Source of the DNA: Rhyacichthys aspro
Taxonomy: Eukaryota; Chordata; Actinopteri; Gobiiformes; Rhyacichthyidae
NCBI GenBank assembly: GCA_036850595.1
Contig: CM072163.1
Coordinates: 15,710,639-15,774,638 of the forward strand
DNA length: 64,000 bases
Direction: 5' to 3'
The stretch's first letter is position 1; every line of letters starts with the position of its first letter. Shown one piece after another: positions 1 through 10,815 of the stretch. Below the pieces are notes generated by a model that worked only from the letters and a program-made list of their open reading frames with translations, did no database searches and had not been told where the DNA came from. A program made the translations under genes and the position numbers.

Positions 1-1129
1 AATAAAGCCTATTATAATTACAACCTTTTATCTTGTAAACCAGAGGGACTAGATCAAATCCAGCTTATAATTGGGTGATTATTTCTATTGCTCTGAAAGT
101 TTAGATGAGATGTGACAAGAAAAGCAGTCACGGTCAGTCATGTGTGGACATATTCTGTATTTTTTTTCTTCTTTCTTCAGCTTTGCCTAATAAACAGCTA
201 ATAATTGAAGCAGCCTGTTCTATCACTTGGGCTGCCACTATAGCCTACTGCATTGTTTTCACTGTTTAATCAATGGTGGCCTCACCCTCATGGATATATT
301 ATTAAAATAGGATACTGAATGAGTAAAAATAATAATAATATGGCCACCTATTTTATTTTGAGATTAATACATGACACTGAAATAAACGTGAAAGCCAAAA
401 CACTGAGAAAAAGAATATGGCATATCCTGGGCTTTTTCAATAAAAACTACAAAACCTGACCTTTTTGGTAGTTGTTAGTGTCCTGTCAGCGGAATACAAT
501 TGTAGCCTATGTGGAAAATCCTTTTTGGGCCGTATGGGATTTTCTCATTGCAATTCCTCGAGTGGCCACTAATCAAATTGGTGGCAGGGGAAAGGGGTGT
601 TGCATTATCCAGATCTTATAATACATCAATGCCACACCCTTGCTCCAAACGTGTTGCCCCGGCGACACCCCATAAATTACGTACTTTGCTGTAGACAAAC
701 AAACATTGGTACAAACATGCGTCATTAGGCTGTGGCGATGCCCCCTAAACAATAAAAAGAACTGTTATGACCCACACATACTTTTTCTGAGTAAGATGAA
801 ACATGAGTTAGGATCACAGTGTGAGCACATTCATGTAAGAAAAGAGAAAATATAAATACATGCCACTATGGGGTTGTCAAAAATTTGAAAGCTCACATTG
901 GCTATTGGTCAGAGATTAGAAAAAAGGGAGCTAACTGGTTTTATTTATATATCTTTTTAAAAAATAATCAGGCAGGTTGGTCTGTTGTTCTGGAGTGAGG
1001 TTAGTTTCAGTTACTGCAGCTCAGAAAGAGGTGCTGTCAGAAATTAAAGTTCGTGAGCACTTTGCAAAGTCTACTCACAAACATTACAACATTTTGAATT
1101 GAATTTTCCTCTGTGGCCTTTTCTGTCAG
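1..1129. other. Upstream region of the receptor gene
   Basis: No coding exon is recognised. The window opens with AATAAA at 1-6, which could be a poly(A) signal of an upstream gene but cannot be tested here. A/T-rich TATA-like stretches lie at about 850-857 and 940-965, but there is no firm promoter. A 61-codon frame at 509-694 has no recognisable content. The end of the stretch (about 1100-1129) is a pyrimidine-rich tract and CAG that look like a 3' splice site. Confidence 0.5.
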
Positions 1130-1137
1130 TGTCAGGA

Positions 1138-1496
1138 ATGGAAGTGATGTGGCTCTACTCCATGTGCCAGTGCATCCTCTTTGCGTCTGTGACTGCGGTC
1201 AGCGTGAGGTTGTGTCTGGCGCTGACCAGAAAAGGTACAGTGGCTGACATCCAGGGAATCCAGGAGTCCCCCTCTCGGTCTGTTTCGGGCTGTCTGCTCC
1301 TCTGCCTGGGCCTGGTGGGGGCCTTGGGCGGCGCCGTGGAGCTCCCTGTGACGGTGTTACTCAACCTGCGGACCCCTCAGTGCCTCTACACCTGCATCAC
1401 CCTGGTGTGTGGACCCTTACTGATCAGACAGTTCACTATGTTCCTGGTGATGCTTTTGTCTCTAGACGCCCATCTGAAGCACCACTTGGCGCATAG
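1138..1496 (+). CDS. Receptor coding exon 1 (TM1 to start of intracellular loop 2)
   Basis: This exon encodes residues 1-119 and two bases of codon 120: TM1 (about 5-29), loop 1, TM2 (about 51-76), TM3 (about 86-109) and the DAH motif in place of DRY. It ends at AG|GTAATT, phase 2. TM1 lacks the usual Asn of the GN motif. A pyrimidine-rich 3' splice site ending at 1129 suggests that a non-coding exon lies upstream, so the exon probably begins at 1130. The 69-codon antisense frame here is a shadow. Confidence 0.75.
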
Positions 1497-3876
1497 GTAA
1501 TTACACCAGCTGATCAATTCAAGTGCGAAATGTCAGTTCACAGAAATAATGTAATACAAATCCATAATGGAATCACACAATGTTGAACAGTGAATTATGC
1601 ATTTCTATACATCTTTAATAATGTATACGTGTGGGAGGGGTTATAATGTGGGTGGGAAAAGTCAAACAACATTTATATGTATTCTATAATTGTAAATACA
1701 GAAAATCAACATAAGGGCAGAAGTAAAAGAGCACGTTAATGCACGGCGTATGTCAGGTTTTGTTCACTGTTCATATTCTTTTAATTACTTTAATTCAGAC
1801 ACGACAGATATCAATACTCTGTGGGGTTAGAGGCATGATTACAGTCCTACAAATGGTGCATATAGAAGAACATTTAGAATTAGCCTCACTGTAACCAGAC
1901 TTTTAAAATATGCATGTCTTAGTCCGACTGGAATGGCTGTAACTGGATTTTCTCTTACTTGGACTAACACAATTGTAATGTATGGATAATGTAATTTATA
2001 GTTGGATTATTGCTTCATTTATAAAGTTAGTAGAGCCAAGAGTCAAGCTCGGTCTAAGCACTGTGAGTCAAATACTGAGAGAAAAACGTAAAGAGAGAGT
2101 TTCGACCCATACCTACACGAGTATAGAGTATAGTGGGATACATTCAGAGAGTGAAATGTTTAGAGCAATATATTTAGTTTAACTACTCATTTCTTACTTT
2201 TACTGAATATCTTATAATGCTTAGTTTTTAGGCTATTATTAGTCAAAATTGTCTCATTTATTCATATTGCATACTTTCTGTCACTTCTGTCACCAGTTCT
2301 CAGCACACATGCAAATATCAGGACTACCAGCTAACAATCTTAGTCTGTTGTCGGTAGTTTTGTCTTTCATGAGATCAAAAATAATAAATATATTAAATGT
2401 ATTTGGCTCCGGTCTGCCAGAATTTAGGATGTTTTTGCGTCCTGTAATGCCACACCACTAGATGGCGCATTCATGCATATAGCGAGAGTGCAAACTATAA
2501 ATGACGAGATTAACACACTACAGTCACGCGTTACTTTGTTGTGTTGTAAAGTGCTCTTATTGCACTTATTGGTTTATATAAAGTGCACTGACTCGTTCCA
2601 CACTGCTGTGCTTCATCATTCGGCCGCATTACTACACACATATTCCTGTACTCATTCAAGGGTGTAGGTGCAGAGTGACTTTGTTATGTTCTCAAGAGTC
2701 AAAGATGGACTTAGTCAAAGTTTGATTCCCTCCCGTGCATGTAAACTCGTCCAAAGTCACAAGTCCTAGCTATGAGCATTGTGCGGTTAGGCTGCGCATG
2801 TAAACATACTGATTGCTTTTAAGGGCAGCTATTTGTTCTCAATTAAGGCATGCTGGCTTTTCTAACAGATGCAAGAGTTGTTTTTCTTGCGATAAAACTA
2901 TGAGGCATTTTGCATTTTATTTCGAGAGCCGTTTTAGCCGCAGGAGAGCTTTAGCCGCTCATGTGTGAATTTCCATCTGCAGTTTAATTTTCTTTTTGTA
3001 TTCCGCCGCAGATACTCCTCGGTGGTGACCCGCCAGCGAGCTCTGTGTGTGGTTCTGCTTTGCTGGGTGGCTTCCGTCTTGTGCTCCTTCGCCCAGTTCA
3101 TCGGCTCGGATGTCCTCCACACCTGGCGGGGCGGTGGTGACGGGACCACAGAGGGTCCAGATTCGGGGTCATCTGGTCTCGGACTTGAAGGCAACTGGAC
3201 GACCTCTTCACCTCGACCGATGACCTTCCCGATTCCGAAGTACTACGAGGATCGGAAGGTCATTGGGAAGTTCCTGCCGTACGGAGGCTTCCTGTCCAAG
3301 TTTTATGTGGAGGATATGCATAACTTCACCTACGCTGAGATCCACAGCAGTCACTGGGGGGTGTGTTCCGCCGATACCCTTCTCACCCCGCAGTTCTTAG
3401 TCTATGTCTATGGTTTTACAGTCTTCATGCTTCCGTTGCTTTGCTTGCTAGGGATTTATTTTGACCTGTTATGCATGAAGCCCAAGCAAAGAGACGCAGA
3501 TACGGCTAAGCGTGCCTCATCCCATGTGTGCTCTCTGGCACTATCCATCTCCCTTTTGGTTGTTTTGTGTTTGCCCGTCCACATCATCCACTCTCTTGCG
3601 ATTTTCGCCCCCAACACCAGTGTTCCTGCCTGGGTTCACGAAGCCGGCGTGTACCTTTTTCAAGTTTACAGCGTCGTGCCCCCAGTCCTCTTCGCTCCTC
3701 CGAAGAAACGAGCCGGTCCGAGGCAGTCTTTCCCTCTGCGTGTCCCCCACCTCCCGCCTGCTGTCGATACGTCCCGAGGCAAAGCTGTGCATAAGGCTCT
3801 GTGTGAAGCAGTGCAGGCGGCTCAGTGGGCCTCAGCCAAACACTCCCTGAAAGCTAAAGTGTGCCCTGATGTGTGA
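1138..3876 (+). CDS. Divergent adenosine-receptor-like class A GPCR (two coding exons)
   Basis: Joining 1138-1496 to 3012-3876 gives one open frame of 407 residues with seven hydrophobic segments. Family features seen: a long match to adenosine receptor A1 from TM2 to TM7, Cys86 at the top of TM3 and Cys238 in extracellular loop 2 (the usual disulfide), Trp138 in TM4, Pro261 in TM5, Pro308 in TM6 and Pro344 in TM7. The intron falls in the codon for Arg120, at the Arg-Tyr of loop 2, which matches the shared ADORA intron position as I recall it. Hallmarks lost: D2.50 is Gly61, DRY is Asp110-Ala-His, W6.48 is Cys306, N6.55 is His313, H7.43 is Gln337 and NPxxY is PPVLF. Loop 2 (about 152-246) is much longer than in A1. 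It is probably a plasma-membrane receptor of unknown ligand; binding of adenosine is doubtful. I chose Met 1138 because a good 3' splice site lies at 1128-1129 just upstream; an in-frame Met at 1099 would add 13 residues. The family call is likely, the exact orthologue unknown. Confidence 0.78.
1497..3011 (+). other. Receptor intron (1515 bp)
   Basis: The intron runs from donor GTAATT to acceptor CCGCCGCAG, phase 2. It is mostly A/T-rich. The stretch 2430-2680 contains 'ccactagatggcgc' and a TATA-like 'tttatataaag', which may belong to a degraded mobile element, but no ends could be defined. No coding content was seen. Confidence 0.7.
3012..3876 (+). CDS. Receptor coding exon 2 (intracellular loop 2 to C terminus)
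   Basis: The acceptor CCGCCGCAG ends at 3011, and the exon completes codon 120 (AG+A, Arg). It encodes TM4 (about 131-150), the long loop 2, TM5 (about 248-274), a short loop 3, TM6 (about 292-316), TM7 (about 326-348) and a tail of about 59 residues, ending at TGA 3874-3876. Loop 2 carries NWT and NFT sequons and a Gly/Ser-rich stretch (about 160-178). The tail starts with a basic PPKKR and is Pro-rich, with no clear helix 8 of the family. Two other plus-strand frames also stay open over 3512-3850, so a frame change in the tail cannot be excluded. Confidence 0.75.
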
Positions 3877-4510
3877 TTTAGAACGGGCATCTAAAATATT
3901 TTAATGGAAAATGATGTGAGTTTGTGTAGCCTCATTTTTTCGCCCTCAAAAAAAAAAAATCTAATAAAAAAATTTTTTTTGTAGCCCTTTACTGTACCCC
4001 CTTATTACACTCTGTACCCCTTAATTACAGGCCATAATTACACCTTAAGTAACTAGAGAACTTACGCTGTAAATACACCATAAGTAACCGGGAAGTACCG
4101 GGCTGTAATCTAAAGTGTTACCAAAGCATCAAGTATATCAAACTGAAGCGTACAACTTGGTGTTTAAGACATTTAAGAGAAAATTGTGGATTACTAAGTC
4201 ATTATAGGAGTAAGCTTCTCAATATTTTGAATTTATCACAGTGCTGGAAAAAAAGCCCAATCACCTTAGCAATGTTTTGCAGATTAATTTGTGTATTTTG
4301 TGTGTGTGTGTGTGTGTTTTTTTTTTGTGAATTTCTCGTGTTCTGCTTTTGTGTTGTGTCTTTGTGTTGTATTTCTTTAAGCCTCCTGAGCCTCTCTAGA
4401 TTCAGGATCAGTGTAAAACACTTGTGTCTGCTGAAGGTCATTTTGTTTGCCTGAGTAACAGCTGCAATGTTGTGTACTGAAGACGAATAAAAGCATCACA
4501 TTCCTGTTTG
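3877..4510 (+). other. Receptor 3' UTR (inferred)
   Basis: The region from the stop codon to just past the AATAAA at 4486-4491 is A/T-rich and has no coding content. It holds a (GT)n run at about 4298-4317 followed by a T tract. At about 3985-4125 there is a quasi-periodic stretch of TTACAC/TACCCC-like words that resembles a fish interspersed repeat. The exact 3' end is inferred. Confidence 0.5.
4486..4491 (+). terminator. Poly(A) signal of the receptor gene
   Basis: AATAAA lies 610 bp after the stop codon. It is followed by T/GT-rich sequence (4501-4525) suited to a downstream element. No stronger candidate lies between the stop codon and this site. Confidence 0.55.
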
Positions 4511-5576
4511 TTGTTGCCTTTTTGACTAATCACAGCCCTTGCTCTCAAATGCAGACTTTATGAATAACTCTATAAATCAAAAAAAAAAAAAAAGCCAGTT
4601 AATTATCAGGTCCCATAGCAAATGTCAGCGAGAAAATGAAGTCTCTGGACGATCACTGAGCCGATCACAGATGTCTGTTTTCTTCTTAGGTCTTCCTCTA
4701 AGCCTGTTGACAGTCTCGGCTAAGCCACTAATCTAAAAAATATGAGTTTAATTAGACAATCAGAAATAACGTATTGGACCAAAAAAGGACACTGCATCAT
4801 AGGAGAAAAATAATTAACCTGTTTATGACACAACACTTTTGATTAAACCAATAAATACAATGCACTGCTCAGTTATAATAAAAAAGAGGAGCCGCTCGCA
4901 CTAATTGGATTGTTCATCTCGAAGCTCGTCGCTGTAAGAAATCACTGGTGGAATAAAAGAAAAAAAAGAAAAGCAGACATCTCCTTTCACATAAAACAAT
5001 CAGCACTTTTACTATCAGCTGCTCCAGATGATCCGTCTGGTCTTTCAGGCTTAGATTTGTGTTTGTGGATCGTTTTACAGCAAATCTTGTGTCTGTCGTC
5101 TCTCTCTCGTTCAAAACTACTTACGCGTTTCTCACTTCCCTCACTGGGCTACAGACAGAGACACAGCATTGATTTTGTTGTTTCACATACATAAAAAAGT
5201 TTGGAAAACAGGGTTCCCACATGTCCTGGAAAACCTAAAAAAATGAAAGAGAGTAGTTGTGTTGAGAGTGCCTGGAAGTGTGCTGAAATAGAAAAGACTG
5301 CTGTAACATTGCATTTGAATTTTCACTTTGAGTTTTGACCCTCTGAGGCTGCTGTAGTTTATGGGATACCATTTGTAACATAGTCAGAATAACGCTGCAT
5401 TCTGCACTCAGATGGTCCGAGTTCCTGAGTTTTAAGTGTTTTGTTTTTTTAAAATTTGCTTTCAACATGTACTTGCCTGGAAGATTAGCGATCGACAGAC
5501 AGGGTTTACATCAGGAATCTCACTGTTAAGTAAATACTATGGTGGCTGAGAATGTCCACTACACTGTGACACGTAC

Positions 5577-5624
5577 GTAAACAGACATGTAAACAGACAC
5601 GTAAATAGACACATAAATAGACCC
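5577..5624 (+). repeat. 12-bp tandem repeat, four units
   Basis: Four successive 12-mers, gtaaacagacat, gtaaacagacac, gtaaatagacac and ataaatagaccc, diverge progressively. This is a small minisatellite with no sign of function. Confidence 0.85.
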
Positions 5625-6474
5625 CAGCCAAGCCCCAGCAAATCTAGTAAACCTCTCAGTCAGTTGTGAGCACATACACTGGATGGAGACAGTGGCAGAG
5701 GTATCATACCACACTTTCTTTGTGTTAAAATAGTAGTTTGTTTGATTGAGCTTGACTGAGTTGTACGTCTTAGTAATTGTTTAAGAAACAAAACTATAAT
5801 GTGCAGGACAATTGCTTAATACTTTCTTGATAGATTAGTTAGTCTTGATAAAAAAAAACATGAGGAAAAAGGTTATGAAAGGATGGCAGCTTAGGGCTTC
5901 CATAGGTTTTCCGACACACCACACAAAGTCTTGTTAAAAGATGATGCTCTGAAGCCAATTTGCATAAATCAAAAAAGTATAGCTACACTCTTCACAGACG
6001 CTACACCGTTCCTGTCTTTAAATTTCCTGCCTTCACTGAAACAAGACATCACAGAGGTAATACGACTCCTTTCTCTGGTGATTATTAGTGTCATTAGCAT
6101 CTGCAGAGTCATTATAGCTATCATTTGAGCTGCTCAGGGTGTTACCAGCAGCAGCAGCAGCCACAACACAGTGTAGCCTGCAGCACAGCTTTCAAAGAAC
6201 ATTTTTTTTCTTAAAGTTTCAAAACTTTATCACCAAGGGCTAGTCAGAACACATTTCAACCTGGGGTTCTGAGTTTTTTTCTATTTCTTGAGCAGGCATT
6301 CATCATGTGCATTTTTCAACCCAACACAAAATATCCAAATCAAATCAAATCATGGTCTCATTCTCAATTTATATTCAATAAAAAAATTTGTGATAACTCT
6401 GCCTCCTTCACCAAACACTAATGTCCGTAAGTGTGGACTGTTCAGATTTTTTAACATTGGTCTCAACCTGACGT

Positions 6475-6555
6475 AGTCTTAGTGTCCGTACCTAAAAGTC
6501 TTGACTTGACTATACCCTCTGGTCTTGAACATGACTTGATCTCTGTTCGTGCGGT
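6475..6555 (-). repeat. Degenerate AAGTC/AAGAC-type repeat, reverse orientation
   Basis: The words GTCTTGACTTGAC, GGTCTTGAACATGACTTGA and similar recur at short spacing. Read on the minus strand they are TCAAGTC/TCAAGACC words like those at 36975-37112 and 43050-43120. This suggests a dispersed low-complexity repeat common in fish. Confidence 0.4.
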
Positions 6556-9000
6556 CTTTACTCCAACACTCCTGTCTACACATGAATTGTCCTGCAAACT
6601 GACATCTTAAAAAGAGAGTGAACCTTGAATGTAAAAATAGATTTCTTCAGTTTGCCTTGTGCAGCTGCGTATTCAACTGTCCCATCTGTCTGAGAGCCTT
6701 CTACCTCCTGATCTCGGCAGGCTTCAACACACTCTGTCGCCTCAATCAATGCCCTCATGTCACGCAGGCACTTTGTCCACACCTCTGCGCCCGGCCGTGG
6801 GGTCACACCGCCGAGAGCACTCAACATAAACTGTAGATGTCACGCTCGGATTTAACGCCGCGGCTAATCCACCGTGTGTGAGTTTGTCCGGATCAACTCC
6901 ACTGTTTACAGCGGGTGATAGAAATGAAGTACGCCTATCATAAAAGGTCATAAAGAGGGACTTGTGTTACATAAACCCACTCCATAGTGTTAACATACAA
7001 GACTGCGGTGTTGTGTGTTATTCATAGACTTTCCTGTCATTAGTGGGTTCGATTATGGTTCACTACTTTCACCCCGTGACGTAAAACAGCAGGAAACCAG
7101 CTGCCGTCTGTTTTTTTATTTCGGCTAAATGTCTATTGATTTGATAATCACACAGGGCGATCACTGGCTAGTGTGATTATCATTGAGTCTAACAGGTGAA
7201 CCGATCATTTTTATGGTCGGATAATGGTGGGTTTCTCAGGACGCAGCAGAGCGAGTGATATTAGAACCTGCACGATATTGTTTAAATCAAAGTAAAAGCT
7301 TTTTACGGAAAACATGGGCCGAAAGGGTTTTTTTTAGAAGCAAGCGGATGCTGGTAAAGCTTGTGAACGTCTAATTCTGAAATGCCACGGTTAAAGCTGA
7401 CTAAATAATACTTAAATAACCTTGAACAAAAGCGATTCATTTGGAAAAGGACGAACACTTTTTCAATGTGGTTTTTGGAATACAGTTTTGAATGGCCAAT
7501 TACAGTCTACCTCAAAAACATAATTCATGAAAAACGATTAAAACGCAGAATGTGCAACAGCAAATATACTTGAGACTTTTAATAGAGTTATTTTTGCAGA
7601 TGAGCTCTCCAAACAGTTTTAAGCTGTAAACTAATTATAATTTTTCTCAGGATGCAAACTCCAGTCCGAGTGGCAGAGTCTTACGTATATGAAGACTAAC
7701 CTACAACTAATGGCCCTGACATTTTTTCCTTCCATTTAGAGAAATATCTCTGTCCACATGGGAACGTTTGGCAATATGTCTCCCTCCAGACGCTCCAAAT
7801 GAGTTCTCCTGACCACAAAAAGGCAGTAAATGAAGAAGAAACCACAGTGATTACGCGTGGTGACTTTGTTTTGCCTTGGCAGTCTTCAACAGTCTGTAAG
7901 TATCAGTGAAAATTTCCCTTGTAAACACTAGTCGTATTAGAGCCAAGCAAGCATAGAAAATCTGGTTGCTGTCGCTGTTACCAAAGATATGCTCATGCTC
8001 ACTACACACATCAACAGTTGGGACGTCTGCGAAGATATTAAAAGCTCACTTTTATCCATCTACAAGTCTCTGCTGCGTCTGAGTTTTTCAGTTTGGAAGG
8101 CATTTTAAAAACTGGACGAGAGGCACAAAGGCAATGAGTGTTTACGCAAATATCTGAGTAAATAGGCCCTAAAAGGCTAAATAGATAAGCCTGGTTACAA
8201 TTCCTATTTTATAATCTATGTAGAACTGTTAATGGAAGTATTTTTTCAGGTCTGAACTGCTGTCTGGAGTTAAAGAAAAGTTTGTTGCAATTTGTTCGAA
8301 GGCCATCCACTTTGTTTTGGAGGCCATTTGGTTTAGAGAAACAGCACTCTTTGTTTTATTCCACATCAGCGTGGATTTGATAAGAAGAGCTCCCTGGACT
8401 TCCTTTATCATAAACGAAAGATATGTCTGCTGCACCGGCTGTATGTGTGTGTGTGATTGTTTGTTGGCCAGAGTGTCATCTCACGCTGGTAGCGCCTGGC
8501 AAGTCCATTACTTTGATTGCCGTTTGACAATCTGTCTTTATGACAGGCGAGCGTGGTGCCTCCCATCGATGGAAGAGAAACATATCGATCGATCACCCTG
8601 CGACCTCCGGGTTTCTAGCCCCGCGCACAGATGGACATGTTGAGTGCTTCCAGACAGAATCGGCTATTGATTGTGAGGAAGTTAATGGCGGAGTCATATT
8701 TTGCGCGCACATCAGATCCAGCCCTCCTGTCAGCCGCTATCAGCTCTTATGATTCATTTGCAGCCCCACACTAGCTTCTGTTTTGTTTATGTATTCTGAT
8801 AAAGATTCTAGTCTGAAGTGGCTTAGCTGCCTTCATCTTTATCCTCCTCCTCTATTCCCTATCGATCTAATCATATGCTCCATCTCCTGTTTTGATTTGG
8901 CCGGATCTCAAAAACAGCACCTGCTAATTACACAGTAAACACGTCCCCCCCAAAAAAACAACAAAAACACTCCAGTCCCCAAGGTTATTTTTGAAGTCTT

Positions 9001-9006
9001 TTTATT
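9001..9006 (-). terminator. cadm4: Candidate poly(A) signal of cadm4
   Basis: TTTATT on the plus strand is AATAAA on the cadm4 strand, about 1.7 kb beyond the stop codon. Past it on the minus strand, at 8945-8975, lies a GT/T/G-rich run (GTGTTTTTGTTGTTTTTTTG and then a G run), a good downstream element. A second AATAAA at 9360-9365 on the same strand is an alternative. Confidence 0.5.
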
Positions 9007-9239
9007 TTGTCGTGCTTTGTATCTTTCCCCTATAAAGAAATAGTTAGCTATATATCAACAATGACACATGGACTGGAAAACTAAAGAGGAAGTGAAAGAC
9101 AGGAGAAGAGACGACTAGGCACAGGAGACCAAGAGATAGAGCGGGAAGAGGAAGAAGAGTGGGAAAAGACAGCTAGTATTTCTCTACAGTCCAACCCAAA
9201 ACAAACCATGGGAAGTGTACATTTCTTTAACATTTACAA

Positions 9240-9313
9240 TTATAATAATAACAACGGCAATAATAATAACAGTAACAACAATCAGAAGTGTTCAAATAAT
9301 AATAATAATTAAC
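9240..9313. repeat. Imperfect AAT/AAC triplet repeat
   Basis: Runs of aataataataa interrupted by aac and cag triplets lie within the putative cadm4 3' UTR. Confidence 0.8.
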
Positions 9314-10674
9314 AAAATCAATAAGACCTCTGCTTTTTCAAAGACAAATGAATTTTTTTTTTATTCTTTTCTTGTTTTCTTTAAAGATCACTGGACAGTA
9401 GTTTGTTCGGCGTCACGCCTCTATAGGCTAATATTCTGTGTTAGTATAGATGCTTCATAATGCGCTTCAATAGTAAACTGTGTTCTTAAAAGTTTAATTT
9501 AACGTTGTTCATTTTTATACAAATAATTCAGAGATATGTATACTGTCATTATGTTCAGTGTGTGTGTGTGTGTGTATGGTAGCATTCATCGTTGTACTGC
9601 ACTATGTCTTCATCCGCCCCTTGCCCTTTTTATGAAGACTTTCAACCCTTTGTATCCTCTTAATGACATTCGGAAATAATTAAGCTCGTCTTTAATGCCT
9701 TCGCAGTCATATTCTTTTCTTCTTCGTCGGGAACACTAATCCTTTCGTTATTAGGAGCCAACGAAGGAGGAGTAATAGAGGAGGACAGACTGAGAGAAGG
9801 AGACGTAAAAAGAGAGGGGAGAGGATGGTACCAGGTGAACGGAGAGTACATCCTGTGAAGAAAAGGCGCTAAAAGCTGGTGTTTTTCTCAAATTACCTGC
9901 GTGGCACCCAGCGGGGACAGCCAAACAGCGCAGTTAGCTTGTTCATCAGAGTATGGATCCTTTCCGGGACTCTGGGCTTACGCACTTTATTGTCGGTGGA
10001 AAATGATCCGAGTTGCACTGTGAAGGCGAGATGCTTTGGCAATTTGAAAGAATTTCAATTTTCTTGTGCTGATCGCTCAATAGCTCCTGGGCCAGCCCTC
10101 GGTCCCCCCCTCTTCCTCCTTCCCTCCCTCCACCTCTCGACACCGCTCCTACTGTCTCTGCCATTCAAGATTGAGCTTTTCTGAAATGGATGGCTTTCTC
10201 CAGGCGTGGAATTACAGCAGTCATCTGCCTCTAATTCCCTCTTCCACTTTTGTAGCGGCGCGGGCAGAGTGCCGGTATTTCTTTGTGCTCCCCGCACTGC
10301 TCTCGATCAAAATAATTATAGCATTGCTTCGTTTTTTGTCTACGTTCACCTCTGAGTTTCTCCATTCTCTCCCGCTCTCTTTTCAATTTCCCGCTAACAG
10401 TACATGGCACAGTTGTTAATGGCTGGTTGGGCTATAGGCTCTCTTTTTCTCAGTCTGCCGCTGGGGAGGAGGGTCTGTTTGCGGATAAAGGCAGGGGCAT
10501 GGAGTGGAATGGAGCGGGATGATCGGCTGTGTGCGATATCTGTATACAGTCATTTTTCAAAAGGCTTCCTGTTGGCGGTCTGTGTAGGTACAAGTGTGTG
10601 TGGTGTGAGTGTTTATACTGTATAAGGTGGGACGTCGGGGAAGGGAAGGATAGAGGGATGAGGTCACAAGAGAA

Positions 10675-10705
10675 GGGGTAGAGGGTAAAGGGTAAAGGGG
10701 CGGGG
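10675..10705 (+). other. G-quadruplex motif abutting the cadm4 stop codon
   Basis: Five G runs (10675-10678, 10683-10685, 10690-10692, 10697-10700, 10702-10705) are separated by loops TAGA, TAAA, TAAA and C. The last run ends one base before the stop codon. The G strand is the template strand of cadm4, so the mRNA is C-rich here. Confidence 0.75.
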
Positions 10706-10815
10706 CTACAGCAGGTACTCCTTCTTGCCCTGGCTGGCGTCGTTCCCGTTGAGGAAGGCCTCCTGCACCTCTCCGTGTTCGTCCAACCCGCTGGCCTCGT
10801 GGGTAAGGTAAGAAC
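10706..10815 (-). CDS. cadm4: cadm4 exon 9: cytoplasmic tail and stop
   Basis: The acceptor CGTCTCTCAG precedes 10815; two bases complete Gly363, then 35 codons and TAG (10708-10706). The tail SYLTHEASGLDEHGEVQEAFLNG is the conserved juxtamembrane motif bound by FERM-domain 4.1 proteins in this family, and the end KKEYLL fits a class II PDZ ligand (hydrophobic at 0 and -2). Family members usually end in a Tyr/Phe-Phe-Ile form, so Leu-Leu is a variant. Confidence 0.95.

Larger units (their letters stand above)
4511..8984. other. Tail-to-tail intergenic region
   Basis: No gene is recognised; all open frames are short (108 codons or fewer) and without family resemblance. The region holds a four-unit 12-bp tandem repeat at 5577-5624, a short stretch of CTTGAC/TCTTGA words at 6475-6555 (reverse-strand form of the AAGTC/AGACC repeat), and a segment at 5210-5235 resembling the 'gggttcccac' terminus of a fish dispersed repeat. 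The rest is unremarkable A/T-rich sequence. Confidence 0.6.
8985..10705 (-). other. cadm4: cadm4 3' UTR (inferred)
   Basis: This is the stretch between the stop codon and the candidate poly(A) signal at 9001-9006. No coding feature was found; frames of up to 148 codons are chance. It contains imperfect AAT triplet repeats at 9240-9313, a (GT)n run at about 9559-9575 and a G-quadruplex motif at its first bases (10675-10705). The length, about 1.7 kb, is inferred only from the poly(A) signal. Confidence 0.45.

Noticed and set aside
3541..3792. Antisense 83-codon frame within the receptor's exon 2
   Set aside because: Shadow of the coding exon, with no independent signals.
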